A DNA stretch of 64,000 bases from Vulgatibacter incomptus_A (GCA_040391605.1 JBEBXK010000002.1:144694-208693), one strand, 5' to 3'; positions 29,386-37,930 are shown, counted from the stretch's first letter. Numbers and translations are program-made. Notes: generated from the sequence alone by a model not told the origin.

Positions 29386-31302
29386 CTACTCCACCTCGGC
29401 GATCGACGCCAGGTCCTCGCGCTCCTCCATGAGCTCGAGCATCTCCTCCTCGGCGGCGTCCTTCTCCGCCTGGAGCTCGCCGAGCCTGAGGTAGTCGCTG
29501 GCCAGCGAAGGATCCGCCAGCGCGCGATCGATGTCGGCGACCTGGGCGGTGAGGGCGTCCAGCGCCGCGTCCACCGCGAGGATCCGCCGCGCCGCCGCCT
29601 TGCGTGCGTTGGCCTCCGCTCGGCGGCGCTCGTGGTCGGAGCGGGCGTCGGCAGGCGCCTCGGCGGGCCTGGCTTCGGGCTGTCGAGCCTCGGCGGCGTA
29701 GGCCGCCTCCCGCCTCGCCCGCACCTCCAGGAAGCTGCCGCGATGATCTTCGAGGCGCGCTGTGCCGGTGGCGGGATCCTGCTCGAGCCAGAGGATCCGC
29801 TCGCAGGTGCGCTCGAGGAACCAGCGATCGTGGGAGACGCAGAGGAAGCTCCCCTCGTAATCGTCCAAGGCGTCCTCGAGGGCCTCGCGGGCCTCGGCGT
29901 CGAGGTGGTTGGTCGGCTCGTCGAGGACGAGGAGGTTGAAGCCGGAGAGGGTGAGCTTGGCCAGCGCGGCCCGGGCCCGCTCGCCGCCGGACATGGTCTC
30001 GATGGGCCGCTCGGCCTCCTCCCCGGAAAAGAGGAAGCGGCCGGCGTGGGAGCGCAGGGTGCCGTCCGGCAGCGAGGGGCGAGCCTGTGATAGCGCCTGG
30101 AGCACGGTGTGCTTGGGGTCGACGGCGGAGAGCTCCTGATCGTAGTAGCCGACCGAGACCTTGCCGCCCATGCGCACGAAGCCGCCGGTTGGGGCCTGCT
30201 TGCCCAGCAGCGCCCGGAGGAGGGTGGTCTTCCCCGAGCCGTTGGGGCCGACGATCCCGATCCGCTCGCCGCGCAGCACGCTGAAGCGCGCCGGCTCGAG
30301 GAGGCGGCGCCCCTCCACCGCCAGGACGAGATCGTCCACCGCGAGGACCTCCAGCTCGGAGCGGCCCGAGACGCCGAGGGCGATCTTCGCTGCGCCCTTC
30401 CGCTGCACCGCCTCCACCCGCTCGAGCTTCTCCAACGCCTTGCGCCTCGCCTGGGCCTGCTTGGTGGCCTGGCCCGCGATGTTGCGGCGGATGAAGTCCT
30501 CGGTCTTGGCGATCATCGCCTGCTGGCGCTCGAAGCTCTTCTCCTGCTGCTCCCGGGCGAGGGCCCGCTGCTCGAGGTAGGCGCTGTAGCCGCCGGTGTA
30601 GAGGGTGAGGCCGCCCCTGGCGATCTCGCCGATCCGCTCCACCGCTGCGTCGAGGAAGCTGCGATCGTGGGAGGAGATCACCGAGGCGCCAGCGTAGCCC
30701 GCGAGGAGCTCCTCCAGGAACTCGGTGGCGCCCAGATCGAGGTGGTTGGTGGGCTCGTCCAGGAGCATGAGATCGGGGGCCTCCAGCAGGAGCCGCGCCA
30801 GGCCCAGCCGGGTCCGCTCGCCGCCGGAGAGGGCGCGGACCTCCTGCTCGAAGGCGCGCTGCGCGAAGCCGAGCCCCGAGAGGACCTTCTTCGCCCGGGC
30901 CTCGGCGAGGTAGGCGCCGCTGCGCTCCCACCGCTCATGGAGCTGGCCGTAGCGCTCCAGGAGCGCCGGATCACCCGAGGCGAGCTCCGGCTCCAGGCGG
31001 CGCAGCTCGGCCTCCAGCTCCCGCAAGATCGCGAAGGGCTCCAGGGCGCTCTCGAGGACGGTGCCCGTGGCGTGATCGTCGATCTGCCGCAGCCAGCCGA
31101 TGGAGAGATCGCGGCGGCGCAGGACCCTGCCGTCCTCCGGCGAGAGGTCGCCTGCCAGCAGCCGGAGGAGGGTGGATTTACCCGCTCCATTCCTCCCCAC
31201 GAGGCCGAGGCGGCTGCGCTCGTCGATCCGGAGGGAGATCCGATCGAGGATCGGTTTGCCGGCGAAGGAGACGGTCGCCTTGTCGACGTGGAGCAGAGAC
31301 AT
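29386..31302 (-). CDS. ABC-F ATPase (Uup-like)
   Basis: Soluble ATPase with two ABC cassettes and no membrane part, acting on ribosomes in this family. ATG 31302 (MSLLHVDKATVSFAG) gives 638 residues, close to Uup; longer in-frame upstream sequence looks like arginine-rich noise. Walker A motifs are VGRNGAGKSTLLRLLAG and GPNGSGKTTLLRALLG, signatures are LSGGERTRLGLARLL and MSGGERARAALAKL, and the inter-domain linker includes RRNIAGQATKQAQARRKALE. A C-terminal coiled coil with Glu/Ala heptads (residues about 550-638) is typical of Uup, which binds branched DNA. A convergent neighbour is the transglutaminase fusion, 129 bp away. Confidence 0.95.
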   Translation of the reverse strand: MSLLHVDKATVSFAGKPILDRISLRIDERSRLGLVGRNGAGKSTLLRLLAGDLSPEDGRVLRRRDLSIGWLRQIDDHATGTVLESALEPFAILRELEAELRRLEPELASGDPALLERYGQLHERWERSGAYLAEARAKKVLSGLGFAQRAFEQEVRALSGGERTRLGLARLLLEAPDLMLLDEPTNHLDLGATEFLEELLAGYAGASVISSHDRSFLDAAVERIGEIARGGLTLYTGGYSAYLEQRALAREQQEKSFERQQAMIAKTEDFIRRNIAGQATKQAQARRKALEKLERVEAVQRKGAAKIALGVSGRSELEVLAVDDLVLAVEGRRLLEPARFSVLRGERIGIVGPNGSGKTTLLRALLGKQAPTGGFVRMGGKVSVGYYDQELSAVDPKHTVLQALSQARPSLPDGTLRSHAGRFLFSGEEAERPIETMSGGERARAALAKLTLSGFNLLVLDEPTNHLDAEAREALEDALDDYEGSFLCVSHDRWFLERTCERILWLEQDPATGTARLEDHRGSFLEVRARREAAYAAEARQPEARPAEAPADARSDHERRRAEANARKAAARRILAVDAALDALTAQVADIDRALADPSLASDYLRLGELQAEKDAAEEEMLELMEEREDLASIAEVE

Positions 31303-31433
31303 CCGTACGAGATCCAACCGCGAGAGGGGCGCGCACCTTACCCAAAAAGTACCGGCGCCTCTATCTCGTCCGCGGGGAAGGAGACGTCGACGCTCACGAC
31401 CGGATCGACCCCGCAAGGAGCGGATGCGACTCC

Positions 31434-31482
31434 TCCGCTCTCCGCTCTCCGCTCTTCGCTCTTCGCTCTTCGCTCTTCGCTC
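31434..31482. repeat. tandem heptamer repeat
   Basis: About seven direct copies of CCGCTCT/TCGCTCT between the ABC-F start and the exported-protein stop. The first three units read CCGCTCT and the later ones TCGCTCT. Slippage-prone microsatellite; it lies upstream of the ABC-F gene (on its 5' side) and could change spacing of that promoter region. Confidence 0.6.
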
Positions 31483-31495
31483 GCGGGCGCGGGCG

Positions 31496-31538
31496 CGGAG
31501 AACTCGCTCGCGCGGTCGCTCGCCTCCGGCTTGCCTCA
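31496..31538 (-). repeat. 3'-end-associated repeat, copy D
   Basis: On the minus strand the stop codon of the exported-protein gene lies in CTGAGG, followed by the core AAGCCGGAGGCGAGCGAC and GCGCGAGCGAGTTCTCCG. The 16-base core AGCCGGAGGCGAGCGA is identical to the copy at 37931-38036. No good hairpin is as clear here as in the other copies. Confidence 0.45.
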
Positions 31539-32231
31539 GTAGGCCGAGGAGGAGCCTCCCTGCTGAGCGATCTGCCGGCTCTCGCGAATGCAGGCGATCA
31601 GATCCTCGGCGACCCAGCGGAGATCGTTGTCCCAGCCCACCGGGCGGACGGGCTGCACCCCGACCCCGTCGAAGAGGGGGCCACCTGCCGCGAGGCCGAA
31701 GAGGTTGAAGCGGACCCACGGCGAGAGCGAGAGGCCTGGGGTCTCCTCCAGCGCCTCGAGGAGGTCCAGCGGATGTTCGAAGTACCAGATGCCGGCGATG
31801 CGGAAGAGCTCCGAGACGTAGCGCTCCTTTTCGGCGTAGCAGCGCGTCTCGGCAGCGGCCACCGGCACGGGCTGGACGGGCAAGGGCTCGATGGTCGGGG
31901 GAGGCGCGAGGGCGGGGGGCGGTGGAGGAGTCGTGGTCGGCGGGGCGGCGGCGATCGCCTCCGTCTTCACCACGCTGAAGGAGCCTGTGCCAGCGGATTC
32001 ATCCGGCTCCGGCCCGGATTCGATCCGATACCAGCCGTTGGGGAGTTGGATCGTCACGCCGACGGCGGGGGGCTCCCCCAGGATCTCCGTGGTGGCGCCG
32101 TGGCTCTGGATCCGGCCGGAGACCGGCTCGTTGGGGTTGGGGACAGCGAGCGAAGCCGCCGTCTCCTCGGCCTGCCCGGCAGCCGGCGCCAGCAGGGCGG
32201 CGGCGGCGAGCGCGATGAGGACGAAGCGCAT
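31536..32231 (-). CDS. hypothetical secreted protein with proline-rich linker
   Basis: A 231-residue protein, unknown function. A cleavable signal peptide (MRFVLIALAAAALLAPAAGQA) and an N-terminal beta region with NGWYRIESGPEPDESAGTG precede a Pro/Thr/Ala-rich linker at residues about 95-120 (TTTPPPPPALAPPP). A C-terminal domain (120-231) has two cysteines (TRCYAEK, LIACIRE) that may pair. GGAGGAGGG before the ATG at 32231 is a strong start signal. It is likely periplasmic or extracellular. A structure-based search would be the way to find relatives. Confidence 0.75.
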   Translation of the reverse strand: MRFVLIALAAAALLAPAAGQAEETAASLAVPNPNEPVSGRIQSHGATTEILGEPPAVGVTIQLPNGWYRIESGPEPDESAGTGSFSVVKTEAIAAAPPTTTPPPPPALAPPPTIEPLPVQPVPVAAAETRCYAEKERYVSELFRIAGIWYFEHPLDLLEALEETPGLSLSPWVRFNLFGLAAGGPLFDGVGVQPVRPVGWDNDLRWVAEDLIACIRESRQIAQQGGSSSAY

Positions 32232-32324
32232 ACGACCCTCCTCCCGGCAATCTAGGGAGGGGCCGCCTGTAGGGACACGACCCGGCCGCGGAGGCAGCCG
32301 GGCGAGCCGGCGCCTGCGTGCCGT

Positions 32325-33407
32325 TCAGAACGGCGCGCTGCGTGAGCGGCGGGGTCGGCCGACGTTGGGGGCGGGGCGACGGTTTCTCCATTTCCGGGGC
32401 GGACCCTCGGCCCGGAGGATGGCCAGGTAATCGATGGGCGCGTCGCGGGACGGCTTCCCCGGCGCCCCGGCGATCATCGCGATTCGCTGGAGGAAGACCT
32501 CGATCACGCCGCTGGCAGGGCGGAGGGCGCCGCGGACGGCGCCGGGGGCTTCGAAGGCCAGGCGCAGCGCCGTGACGTCCTTCTCGTTCGTGAGGCCGCG
32601 GCGCATCAGATCCTGGAAGGAGTTGGCGAGGGAGAGCAGCGAGTAGCCGTAGCCCTGGGAGAGCTCGGCCGCGATCCGGGCCACCGCCGCGGGACCCAAC
32701 CGGCCGTCCAGGAGCAGGAGCACCGCCGCCTGGAAGTAGTTGTAGATCGGCACGACCCTGGGGCCGAAGGCCTTGAAGCGGGCGGGGGGCGTATAGCTAT
32801 CGAGGTGGATGAAGATCCGCCCTACCACCGGCCCCATGGCGGCGCCCGCTCGTGGCAGCCGCACCGCGAGGTCCAGGATCCGCGCCATGTCGTCGTAGTA
32901 GAGGGCGCAGTGATCGAGGATCTCGGCGAGCCTCGCCACCGTCACCGTGCCATCCAGGAGGTCGGCGTAGAGCGAGTAGACGAAGGCGTCCGCCTCGGCG
33001 TCGTCGCCAAAGAGGGTCTCCCTGGCGGTGGCCGGGACCCGCAGCCTCCCCTCCAGCAGGGCGGGGAGCTTGTAGCCCACCTGATCGCGGATCGCCCGAA
33101 ACCGGCCGCGCAGGAGGTTCTCCATATTGGGTTTGAGGATCAGCTCGTCGACCTCGATCCCGTCCAGCCGCAGCTTCTCTTCCAGCGTGCGTCGCATCTG
33201 CCGCGGTGAGCCGCTGACGATGCAGACCCGCGTGCCGTCGGTGGCCTGCAACTCGCGGAGGAGCCCGGCGCTCCCCGCCACGTTCACCTTGGCGCTCGCC
33301 TTCTCCAGCGCCGCCCGCAGCAGGCCGCGGAGGCTGTCGAAGTCGGTGCGCAGATAGGTCTTGTCGAGATCCCAGCGATGGACCTGGCGTATCTCCTCCA
33401 CGTTCAT
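32325..33407 (-). CDS. App1/LNS2-like phosphatase-domain protein
   Basis: Cytoplasmic 360-residue protein whose N-terminal half carries HAD-type features: WDLDKTYLRTDF (nucleophile Asp in DxDxT), VCIVSGSPRQM (motif II Ser) and the Lys of YKLPALL (motif III), as in DUF2183/App1 phosphatidate phosphatases. The acidic DD after YDD or FGDDAEAD may complete the site. The C-terminal half is helical and unknown. The ATG overlaps the stop codon of plsX (ATGA), so translation is coupled, and the product probably acts on a phospholipid precursor. Phosphatidate phosphatase activity itself is inference. Confidence 0.75.
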   Translation of the reverse strand: MNVEEIRQVHRWDLDKTYLRTDFDSLRGLLRAALEKASAKVNVAGSAGLLRELQATDGTRVCIVSGSPRQMRRTLEEKLRLDGIEVDELILKPNMENLLRGRFRAIRDQVGYKLPALLEGRLRVPATARETLFGDDAEADAFVYSLYADLLDGTVTVARLAEILDHCALYYDDMARILDLAVRLPRAGAAMGPVVGRIFIHLDSYTPPARFKAFGPRVVPIYNYFQAAVLLLLDGRLGPAAVARIAAELSQGYGYSLLSLANSFQDLMRRGLTNEKDVTALRLAFEAPGAVRGALRPASGVIEVFLQRIAMIAGAPGKPSRDAPIDYLAILRAEGPPRKWRNRRPAPNVGRPRRSRSAPF

Positions 33408-34447
33408 CCCTTCGCCGCGTGGGGCGGCGGCGGCGAGGTTCTGGCTGCGATCGCCTGGGCAACGTCGGCGGCCACCGCCTTGGCGGCGACCTTTCCCGCG
33501 TTGACGATGGCCTGCTCCTTCGAGCGGAGGTCCGCCTTGATCACCATCTTATGGAAGCCTAGGAGCGGCGCGCCGCCATATTGCTCCCAATCGGTGAGCT
33601 GCTTGAGCTGCCGGATCCCTCCGGAGAGCATGGTCAGGCCCATCCGCCACATCAGCCGCTCCTTGTACGCGTAGCGCGCCACCTCCAGCACCGTCTCGGA
33701 GATGCCCTCCAACATCTTCTGGACCACATTCCCCACGAAGCCGCTGGTGACGACGACGTCGGCAGCACCTCGGGGGATGTCGAGGCCTTCGATGTTGCCT
33801 AGAAAGTCAATGTCGGGGAGCTCACGGATCCGGCGGTTGGCCTCGACCACCGCCGGCGGGCCCTTCGCGTCCTCCGTGCCGCTGGAGAGGAGGGCCACCC
33901 GGGGCCTGGGGTTCCTGGAGATCACCCGAGCGTAGGCGGAGCCCATCATGGCGAAGGCGACCAGGTCGTCCGCGCTGGCCTCGAGGCTGGCCCCCACGTC
34001 CAGGATCAGGGAGAAGGGATCGGCCTTCGCCCCACGGCGCTGCTCGGTGGGAAAGACCGTCGCCAAGGCGGCGCGCCCCACACCCGGCACCAGCGCCAGC
34101 TCGCGGGAACAGGCGAGGACACATGCCTGGGTGTTGCCGGCGGTGACCAGCGCGTCCGCCCTCCCTTCGGCCAGGAGCCGCGCGGCCATGGCGATGGACG
34201 CGTCCGGCTTCGCCTCGAGGGCCGCCGCCGGGTTCTCGGCGCTGCTGATCCAGCTCGGCGCGTGATGAACCGCGAGGCGCTCGGGGTTGTGGCGGCTGCG
34301 GGCCAGGAGCTCGGAGATTCGGGGCTCGTCGCCCACCAGGACGACGTAGAGATCCGACTCGAGGGTGAGGCGGGCCGCGCCTCGGACCACCTCACCCGGA
34401 CCGAACTCCCCCCCCATCGTGTCGATCGCGATCGTCGGCTCGGACAT
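33404..34447 (-). CDS. plsX: phosphate acyltransferase PlsX
   Basis: Converts acyl-ACP and phosphate to acyl-phosphate, the first dedicated step of phosphatidic-acid synthesis in most bacteria. Landmarks are TIAIDTMGGEFGP at the N-terminus, TAGNTQACV, and the C-terminal SGFVGNVVQKMLEGI and GGAPLLGFHKMVIKADLRS. The start at 34447 gives 347 residues, normal for PlsX; an in-frame start 11 codons earlier exists but adds no signature. No strong Shine-Dalgarno sequence is visible. Ends in a four-base ATGA overlap with the phosphatase-domain gene, suggesting one functional unit. Unlike many bacteria, no fabH, rpmF or acpP follows here. Confidence 0.93.
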   Translation of the reverse strand: MSEPTIAIDTMGGEFGPGEVVRGAARLTLESDLYVVLVGDEPRISELLARSRHNPERLAVHHAPSWISSAENPAAALEAKPDASIAMAARLLAEGRADALVTAGNTQACVLACSRELALVPGVGRAALATVFPTEQRRGAKADPFSLILDVGASLEASADDLVAFAMMGSAYARVISRNPRPRVALLSSGTEDAKGPPAVVEANRRIRELPDIDFLGNIEGLDIPRGAADVVVTSGFVGNVVQKMLEGISETVLEVARYAYKERLMWRMGLTMLSGGIRQLKQLTDWEQYGGAPLLGFHKMVIKADLRSKEQAIVNAGKVAAKAVAADVAQAIAARTSPPPPHAAKG

Positions 34448-34640
34448 CGGCTCATGGTACCCGCGAGCCACCTCCCTCACCAGCGCGGGAAAGCGACGAT
34501 CGTGGGGCGAGTGTCAGCCGGAGGATGTGCCACCGCGCGGCGGTCCTCGTTCTGCTCGCGCCCAGCTCAGACCGGCGTTTTGAAAGAAAGCCGCCTCCGC
34601 GAGGCAGAGGTGGCTCTCGTTCGTGGATCTCTACCGGGGA

Positions 34641-35198
34641 TCAGGGGAAGCAGGCGGCGTACGCCGGGCAGTCCTCCATGCAGCTGTGGGCTGCCAGGAT
34701 ATCCGTCATGCAGTTCGCGAAGACACAGGTGAGATCCGCCCCCGGTGGATTTGTCGAGAGATCGACGCAGCCGTTCATCATCGCGCAGGTGAGCGCCGGG
34801 CCCCCGACCAGGCAGACCATGACTTCATTCGGGCAGGCGTCCGCGCTGGCGATGAGGCAATCCTGGCAGTCTGGGTCGCTGATGTCGGCGGACGAGCAGG
34901 CCGCCGAGGAGGAGCCCCCGGCGCCTCCGGTCCCCTGCGAGCCTCCGCTGCCCCCCGCGCCGCCTTCGCCTCCGCTGCCCCCAGCGCCAGCGGTACCGCC
35001 TTCCCCGCCGCTGCCCCCCGCGCCGCCTTCGCCGCCGCTCCCGCCTGCACCAGCCGTTCCGCCTGTGCCGCCAGTGTGCGAGCTACCTCCCTCTCCCCCC
35101 TTGCCACCAGGCGAGGCTTCGTCGTCGCTGCAGGCAACGGCTGCGAAGCCGAGGATCGAAGAGAGGGTCATGACCAGGAGGAGCCGAGGTCGAGTCAT
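34641..35198 (-). CDS. Gly-rich lipoprotein with C-terminal Cys-rich domain (paralogue 1)
   Basis: Lipoprotein of 185 residues with lipobox AVAC (Cys23). Residues about 30-85 are a low-complexity spacer of GG(T/E)GGxGGSGG units, likely extended and exposed. The last 100 residues have ten or more Cys (CSSADISDPDCQDCL, ACPNEVMVCLV, LTCAMMNGCV, CMEDCPAYAACFP) and probably form a disulfide-stabilised knot. AAAGG precedes the ATG at 35198. It resembles the next upstream gene in layout, so they look like duplicated, diverged paralogues. No function is known; surface display is inference from its sorting signal. Confidence 0.8.
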   Translation of the reverse strand: MTRPRLLLVMTLSSILGFAAVACSDDEASPGGKGGEGGSSHTGGTGGTAGAGGSGGEGGAGGSGGEGGTAGAGGSGGEGGAGGSGGSQGTGGAGGSSSAACSSADISDPDCQDCLIASADACPNEVMVCLVGGPALTCAMMNGCVDLSTNPPGADLTCVFANCMTDILAAHSCMEDCPAYAACFP

Positions 35199-35286
35199 CG
35201 CAAACCTTTCGTGGCGTGAATCCGCCGGGACGAGCTGGTACGGAGGATAGGCATCTTGGGGGGCAGCGAGCGGCAACCGGCTCAGC

Positions 35287-35883
35287 CTACATCCGCGCGC
35301 AGGTGTCGAAGGCGGCGTCGGTGCATTCGGCTACGGAGAGACAGTCGATCAGTTCGTCGCTCCAGCCGGGCTGCTGCGGACAAGAGCTAAGGCACTGCTC
35401 CTCGGTCATGAAGCCGCCCTCGGTCAACTCGAACGGCCGATCGCAGATGCTGTAGACGTTGTTGCACATGGCATCGCACGCCGGGGAGCTGAAACAAGCA
35501 TTCAGGGCCGCGTTGCTGCACTCGGCGAAGGTCAGGCATTCAACGAACCTGGGGTGCACCTGCTCGCAGTAGGTCAGGCAGAAATCCTTGTCCTCGCCGT
35601 CGAAGCCGCTCTTGCATTCGTCGTAGAAATGATCGCACATCGCGTTGCAGTCGGGGGTGAAGTCGCCGCCGCCACCCGTGCCGCCGGTGCCGTCGCTGCC
35701 TCCGCCCGTGCCCCCGGTGCCGTCGCTGCCACCGGTCGCACCCGCGCCGCCCGTACCGCCGGTCGAGGCCCCGGAGCCGCCCTTGCCTCCGTTGTCGTCG
35801 TTGTCGGAGTCACCGCAGGCGGCCGCTCCGAGGGAGAGAGCCGCGATCGCGACAGCGAGGCCGGAGATCTGAAAAAATCGCAT
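35287..35883 (-). CDS. Gly-rich lipoprotein with C-terminal Cys-rich domain (paralogue 2)
   Basis: Lipoprotein of 198 residues, lipobox AAAC (Cys23), then an acidic stub (GDSDNDDNGG) and a spacer of GGTGGxGG/GSDGTGG units. The C-terminal part has 12-14 Cys arranged in repeated CxxxCxxxYxxC-like motifs (CNAMCDHFYDEC, CDAMCNNVYSIC), so at least two similar subdomains are present. GAGGAAAG supports the start at 35883. It lies 88 bp upstream of paralogue 1, same strand, and the two may be co-expressed. Genes like this are common in myxobacteria, typically without assigned function. Confidence 0.82.
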   Translation of the reverse strand: MRFFQISGLAVAIAALSLGAAACGDSDNDDNGGKGGSGASTGGTGGAGATGGSDGTGGTGGGSDGTGGTGGGGDFTPDCNAMCDHFYDECKSGFDGEDKDFCLTYCEQVHPRFVECLTFAECSNAALNACFSSPACDAMCNNVYSICDRPFELTEGGFMTEEQCLSSCPQQPGWSDELIDCLSVAECTDAAFDTCARM

Positions 35884-36034
35884 CGAACTTTCCTCGTTGT
35901 GCGGCACGTTCGGCCGCCGGTCGCAGCTCCCCATGAGCCGAACCAGCCGGCTAGGTTAGCAGCTCTTCCAGCCGATCCCTGCGGAATTCAGCGAGGAGCC
36001 GCGCCGCGCGCCTCCGTCGCCCTCGACCCACGAA

Positions 36035-37129
36035 CTACGAGTCCGAGTCGCGGCGCAGACCGCCACCGCAGGGGGGGAGGGCTGCGGATCGCGTCTGCAC
36101 TTCGTCTGGATCGCCGCCCAGCCGGCGCACGGCCCAGGCGGCGGCGTCGCTGACGCCTGCGTGGGGATCGTCGAGCCTCGTGGCGCAGGCGTCGAGGAGG
36201 GCAGGAGCGCCGGTATCCCCGGCTGCGATCAGCGCGTTGCGCACGGTGCCGAAATGCTTGGGGCGGGCCATGGCCGTGCCCCGTGCTCGCTGCTCCCACT
36301 CCTCGTACGGCATGGTGATCAGGCGATCGAGGGGGACATCCCAGAGCGCGTGGTCGCGCGGAGCGAAGCCGGCTTCTGCGGTTCGGGTCGCGAAGCGCTG
36401 GTTCCAGGGACAGACCTCCTGGCAGGCGTCGCAGCCGAAGGTCCAGCCCGCCGAGCGATCCTTGATCTCATCGGGGACCACCTCGCGGTTCTCGATGGTC
36501 TGGTACGAGAGGCAGCGCCTGGCGTCGACCACGTAGGGGCGAGGGAAGGCGTCGGTGGGGCAGGCCGGAAGGCAGGCCGCGCAGCTCCCGCAGTGGTTCG
36601 CGTGGGGCTCGTCGTAGGGGGCGCAGACACGATCCAGCACCAGGGCACAGAGGAGGATCCAGCTCCCGTGGTTTCGGGAGATCAGGCAGCCGTTCTTTCC
36701 GATCCAGCCGATCCCCGCGGCCTGGGCCCAGGGCTTCTCGGCGATGGGACCCCAATCCACCGAGCCGTAGGTGCCCACGCCGGGATCGGCCAGGGCGAGG
36801 GCCTTGCGGATCTTGCGCAGCTTGCGCCGCAGCACCGAGTGGTAGTCGGTGCCCCTGGCGTAGCGCGCGACCCGACCGCCGGTCGCGTCCGGATCGAAGT
36901 AGTTCAGGGCGAAGACCGCCACCGTCCGGGCTCCGTCGAGGAGCCGCCTCGGATCGAGGCGGCGCTCGTCCTTCATCCACTCCATGTCCGCGTGGTTCCC
37001 CTCGGCGAAGAAGCGCTCGAAGGGGGCGGGATCGAGGGCGGCCGCCGGCGCCAGGCCCACGAGGTCGAAGCCGGTCTCGCGACCGAGCCGGCGCAGCAGC
37101 GCGCCGCGTTCTTCAGGGGAGAGGGTCAT
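36035..37129 (-). CDS. queG: epoxyqueuosine reductase
   Basis: Last step of queuosine biosynthesis: reduces epoxyqueuosine in tRNA, using cobalamin and two [4Fe-4S] clusters. Length 364. The N-terminal DUF1730-type region (DYHSVLRRKLRKI, GIGWIGKNGCLI) is followed by ferredoxin-like cysteines CGSCAACLPACPTDAF and a second set in ADARRCLSYQT and FGCDACQEVCPWN. A HEAT-like helical end (VRNALIAAGDTGAPALLDAC) completes the family. The start ATG at 37129 has no strong Shine-Dalgarno. Its upstream neighbour is a cob(I)alamin adenosyltransferase, an interesting cobalamin association since QueG needs B12, although adenosylation is not required for QueG as far as is known. Confidence 0.93.
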   Translation of the reverse strand: MTLSPEERGALLRRLGRETGFDLVGLAPAAALDPAPFERFFAEGNHADMEWMKDERRLDPRRLLDGARTVAVFALNYFDPDATGGRVARYARGTDYHSVLRRKLRKIRKALALADPGVGTYGSVDWGPIAEKPWAQAAGIGWIGKNGCLISRNHGSWILLCALVLDRVCAPYDEPHANHCGSCAACLPACPTDAFPRPYVVDARRCLSYQTIENREVVPDEIKDRSAGWTFGCDACQEVCPWNQRFATRTAEAGFAPRDHALWDVPLDRLITMPYEEWEQRARGTAMARPKHFGTVRNALIAAGDTGAPALLDACATRLDDPHAGVSDAAAWAVRRLGGDPDEVQTRSAALPPCGGGLRRDSDS

Positions 37130-37249
37130 CGGATCGCCGGCATGGTGGGGCGATCGTCCCCCACATGCAAGCTGGGCGCACGAGCTCGGAGCCTGGTGAA
37201 GGAGATCGCCCCAGCGGGGAGCGATCCTTCGAGCGTGGGTTCAGGCGTG

Positions 37250-37314
37250 AGGACCCGTTTCGCTTGGTTGCCTTCAGTTCGCGAGGGGTTCGTGCCCCGA
37301 CGACCTCTCAGCGG
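37250..37314 (-). repeat. possible 3'-end repeat, copy E (degenerate)
   Basis: On the minus strand the stop codon of the adenosyltransferase gene lies in CTGAGAGGTCGTCGG, followed by GCACGAACCCCTCGCG and then GAAGGCAACCAAGCGAAACG. This follows the order of blocks in copy B (CTGAGAG, TCGT, ACGAACCCTC, GAAGGC, AGCGAACG). Similarity is by eye and weak. Confidence 0.3.
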
Positions 37315-37868
37315 AGCGGCGGATTCCAGACGGGCTCGGCGATCGAGGCGCGGTGGTTGACCAGGCGGGCGAGCATGAAGAGGAGATCCGAGAGGCGGTT
37401 CACGTAGGTGATCACCTCCACCCGCACCTCGGCATGATCCGAGAAGGTCAAGATCCGGCGCTCGGCCCGCCGACAGATGGTGCGGGCGAGGTGGAGATGC
37501 GCCGCGCCGGGATGCCCCCCGGGGAGGATGAACTGCCGCAGCGGGGGCACCTCGGTGTCTACGGAGTCGATGATCCGCTCCATGGCCGCCACCTGATCGC
37601 CGCCCACCGGCACCACCTGCTTCTTCACCGCCTCGGGATCGGGGGTGGAGAGCTCGGCGCCCACGACGAAGAGCTCGTCCTGGATCATCTTGATCCAGCC
37701 CTTGATCTCCGCGTCGTCGATCACCGCCTCGGCGGTGCCCATGGCGGCGTTCAGCTCGTCGACGGCGCCGTAGGCCTCGACCCGCGGATCGTCCTTGCGG
37801 ACCCTGCCGCCGCCGAAGAGGCCCGTCTGCCCCTTGTCACCGGTCTTCGTATAGATGTGAAAGGCCAT
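37308..37868 (-). CDS. cob(I)alamin adenosyltransferase, PduO type
   Basis: Attaches the adenosyl group of ATP to cob(I)alamin, making coenzyme B12. The 186 residues form the PduO/MMAB family core: IYTKTGDKGQTGLFGGGRV (ATP-binding P-loop), YGAVDELNAAMG, QFILPGGH, HLARTICRRAERR and YVNRLSDLLFMLAR are all present. TAGGAGGAG fixes the ATG at 37868; longer in-frame upstream sequence has no better start. It sits 178 bp upstream of queG. In this organism coenzyme B12 would feed enzymes such as methylmalonyl-CoA mutase, which is not in the window. Confidence 0.95.
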   Translation of the reverse strand: MAFHIYTKTGDKGQTGLFGGGRVRKDDPRVEAYGAVDELNAAMGTAEAVIDDAEIKGWIKMIQDELFVVGAELSTPDPEAVKKQVVPVGGDQVAAMERIIDSVDTEVPPLRQFILPGGHPGAAHLHLARTICRRAERRILTFSDHAEVRVEVITYVNRLSDLLFMLARLVNHRASIAEPVWNPPLR

Positions 37869-37930
37869 CGCTCCTCCTATCGAGTGGCCGGGAGGATAGC
37901 GCCTGCCCACTCGACCTGCCCCGGGAAACT

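Noticed and set aside
31434..31482. CRISPR-like array
   Set aside because: The repeats are only 7 bp and contiguous with no spacers, so it is a simple tandem repeat.
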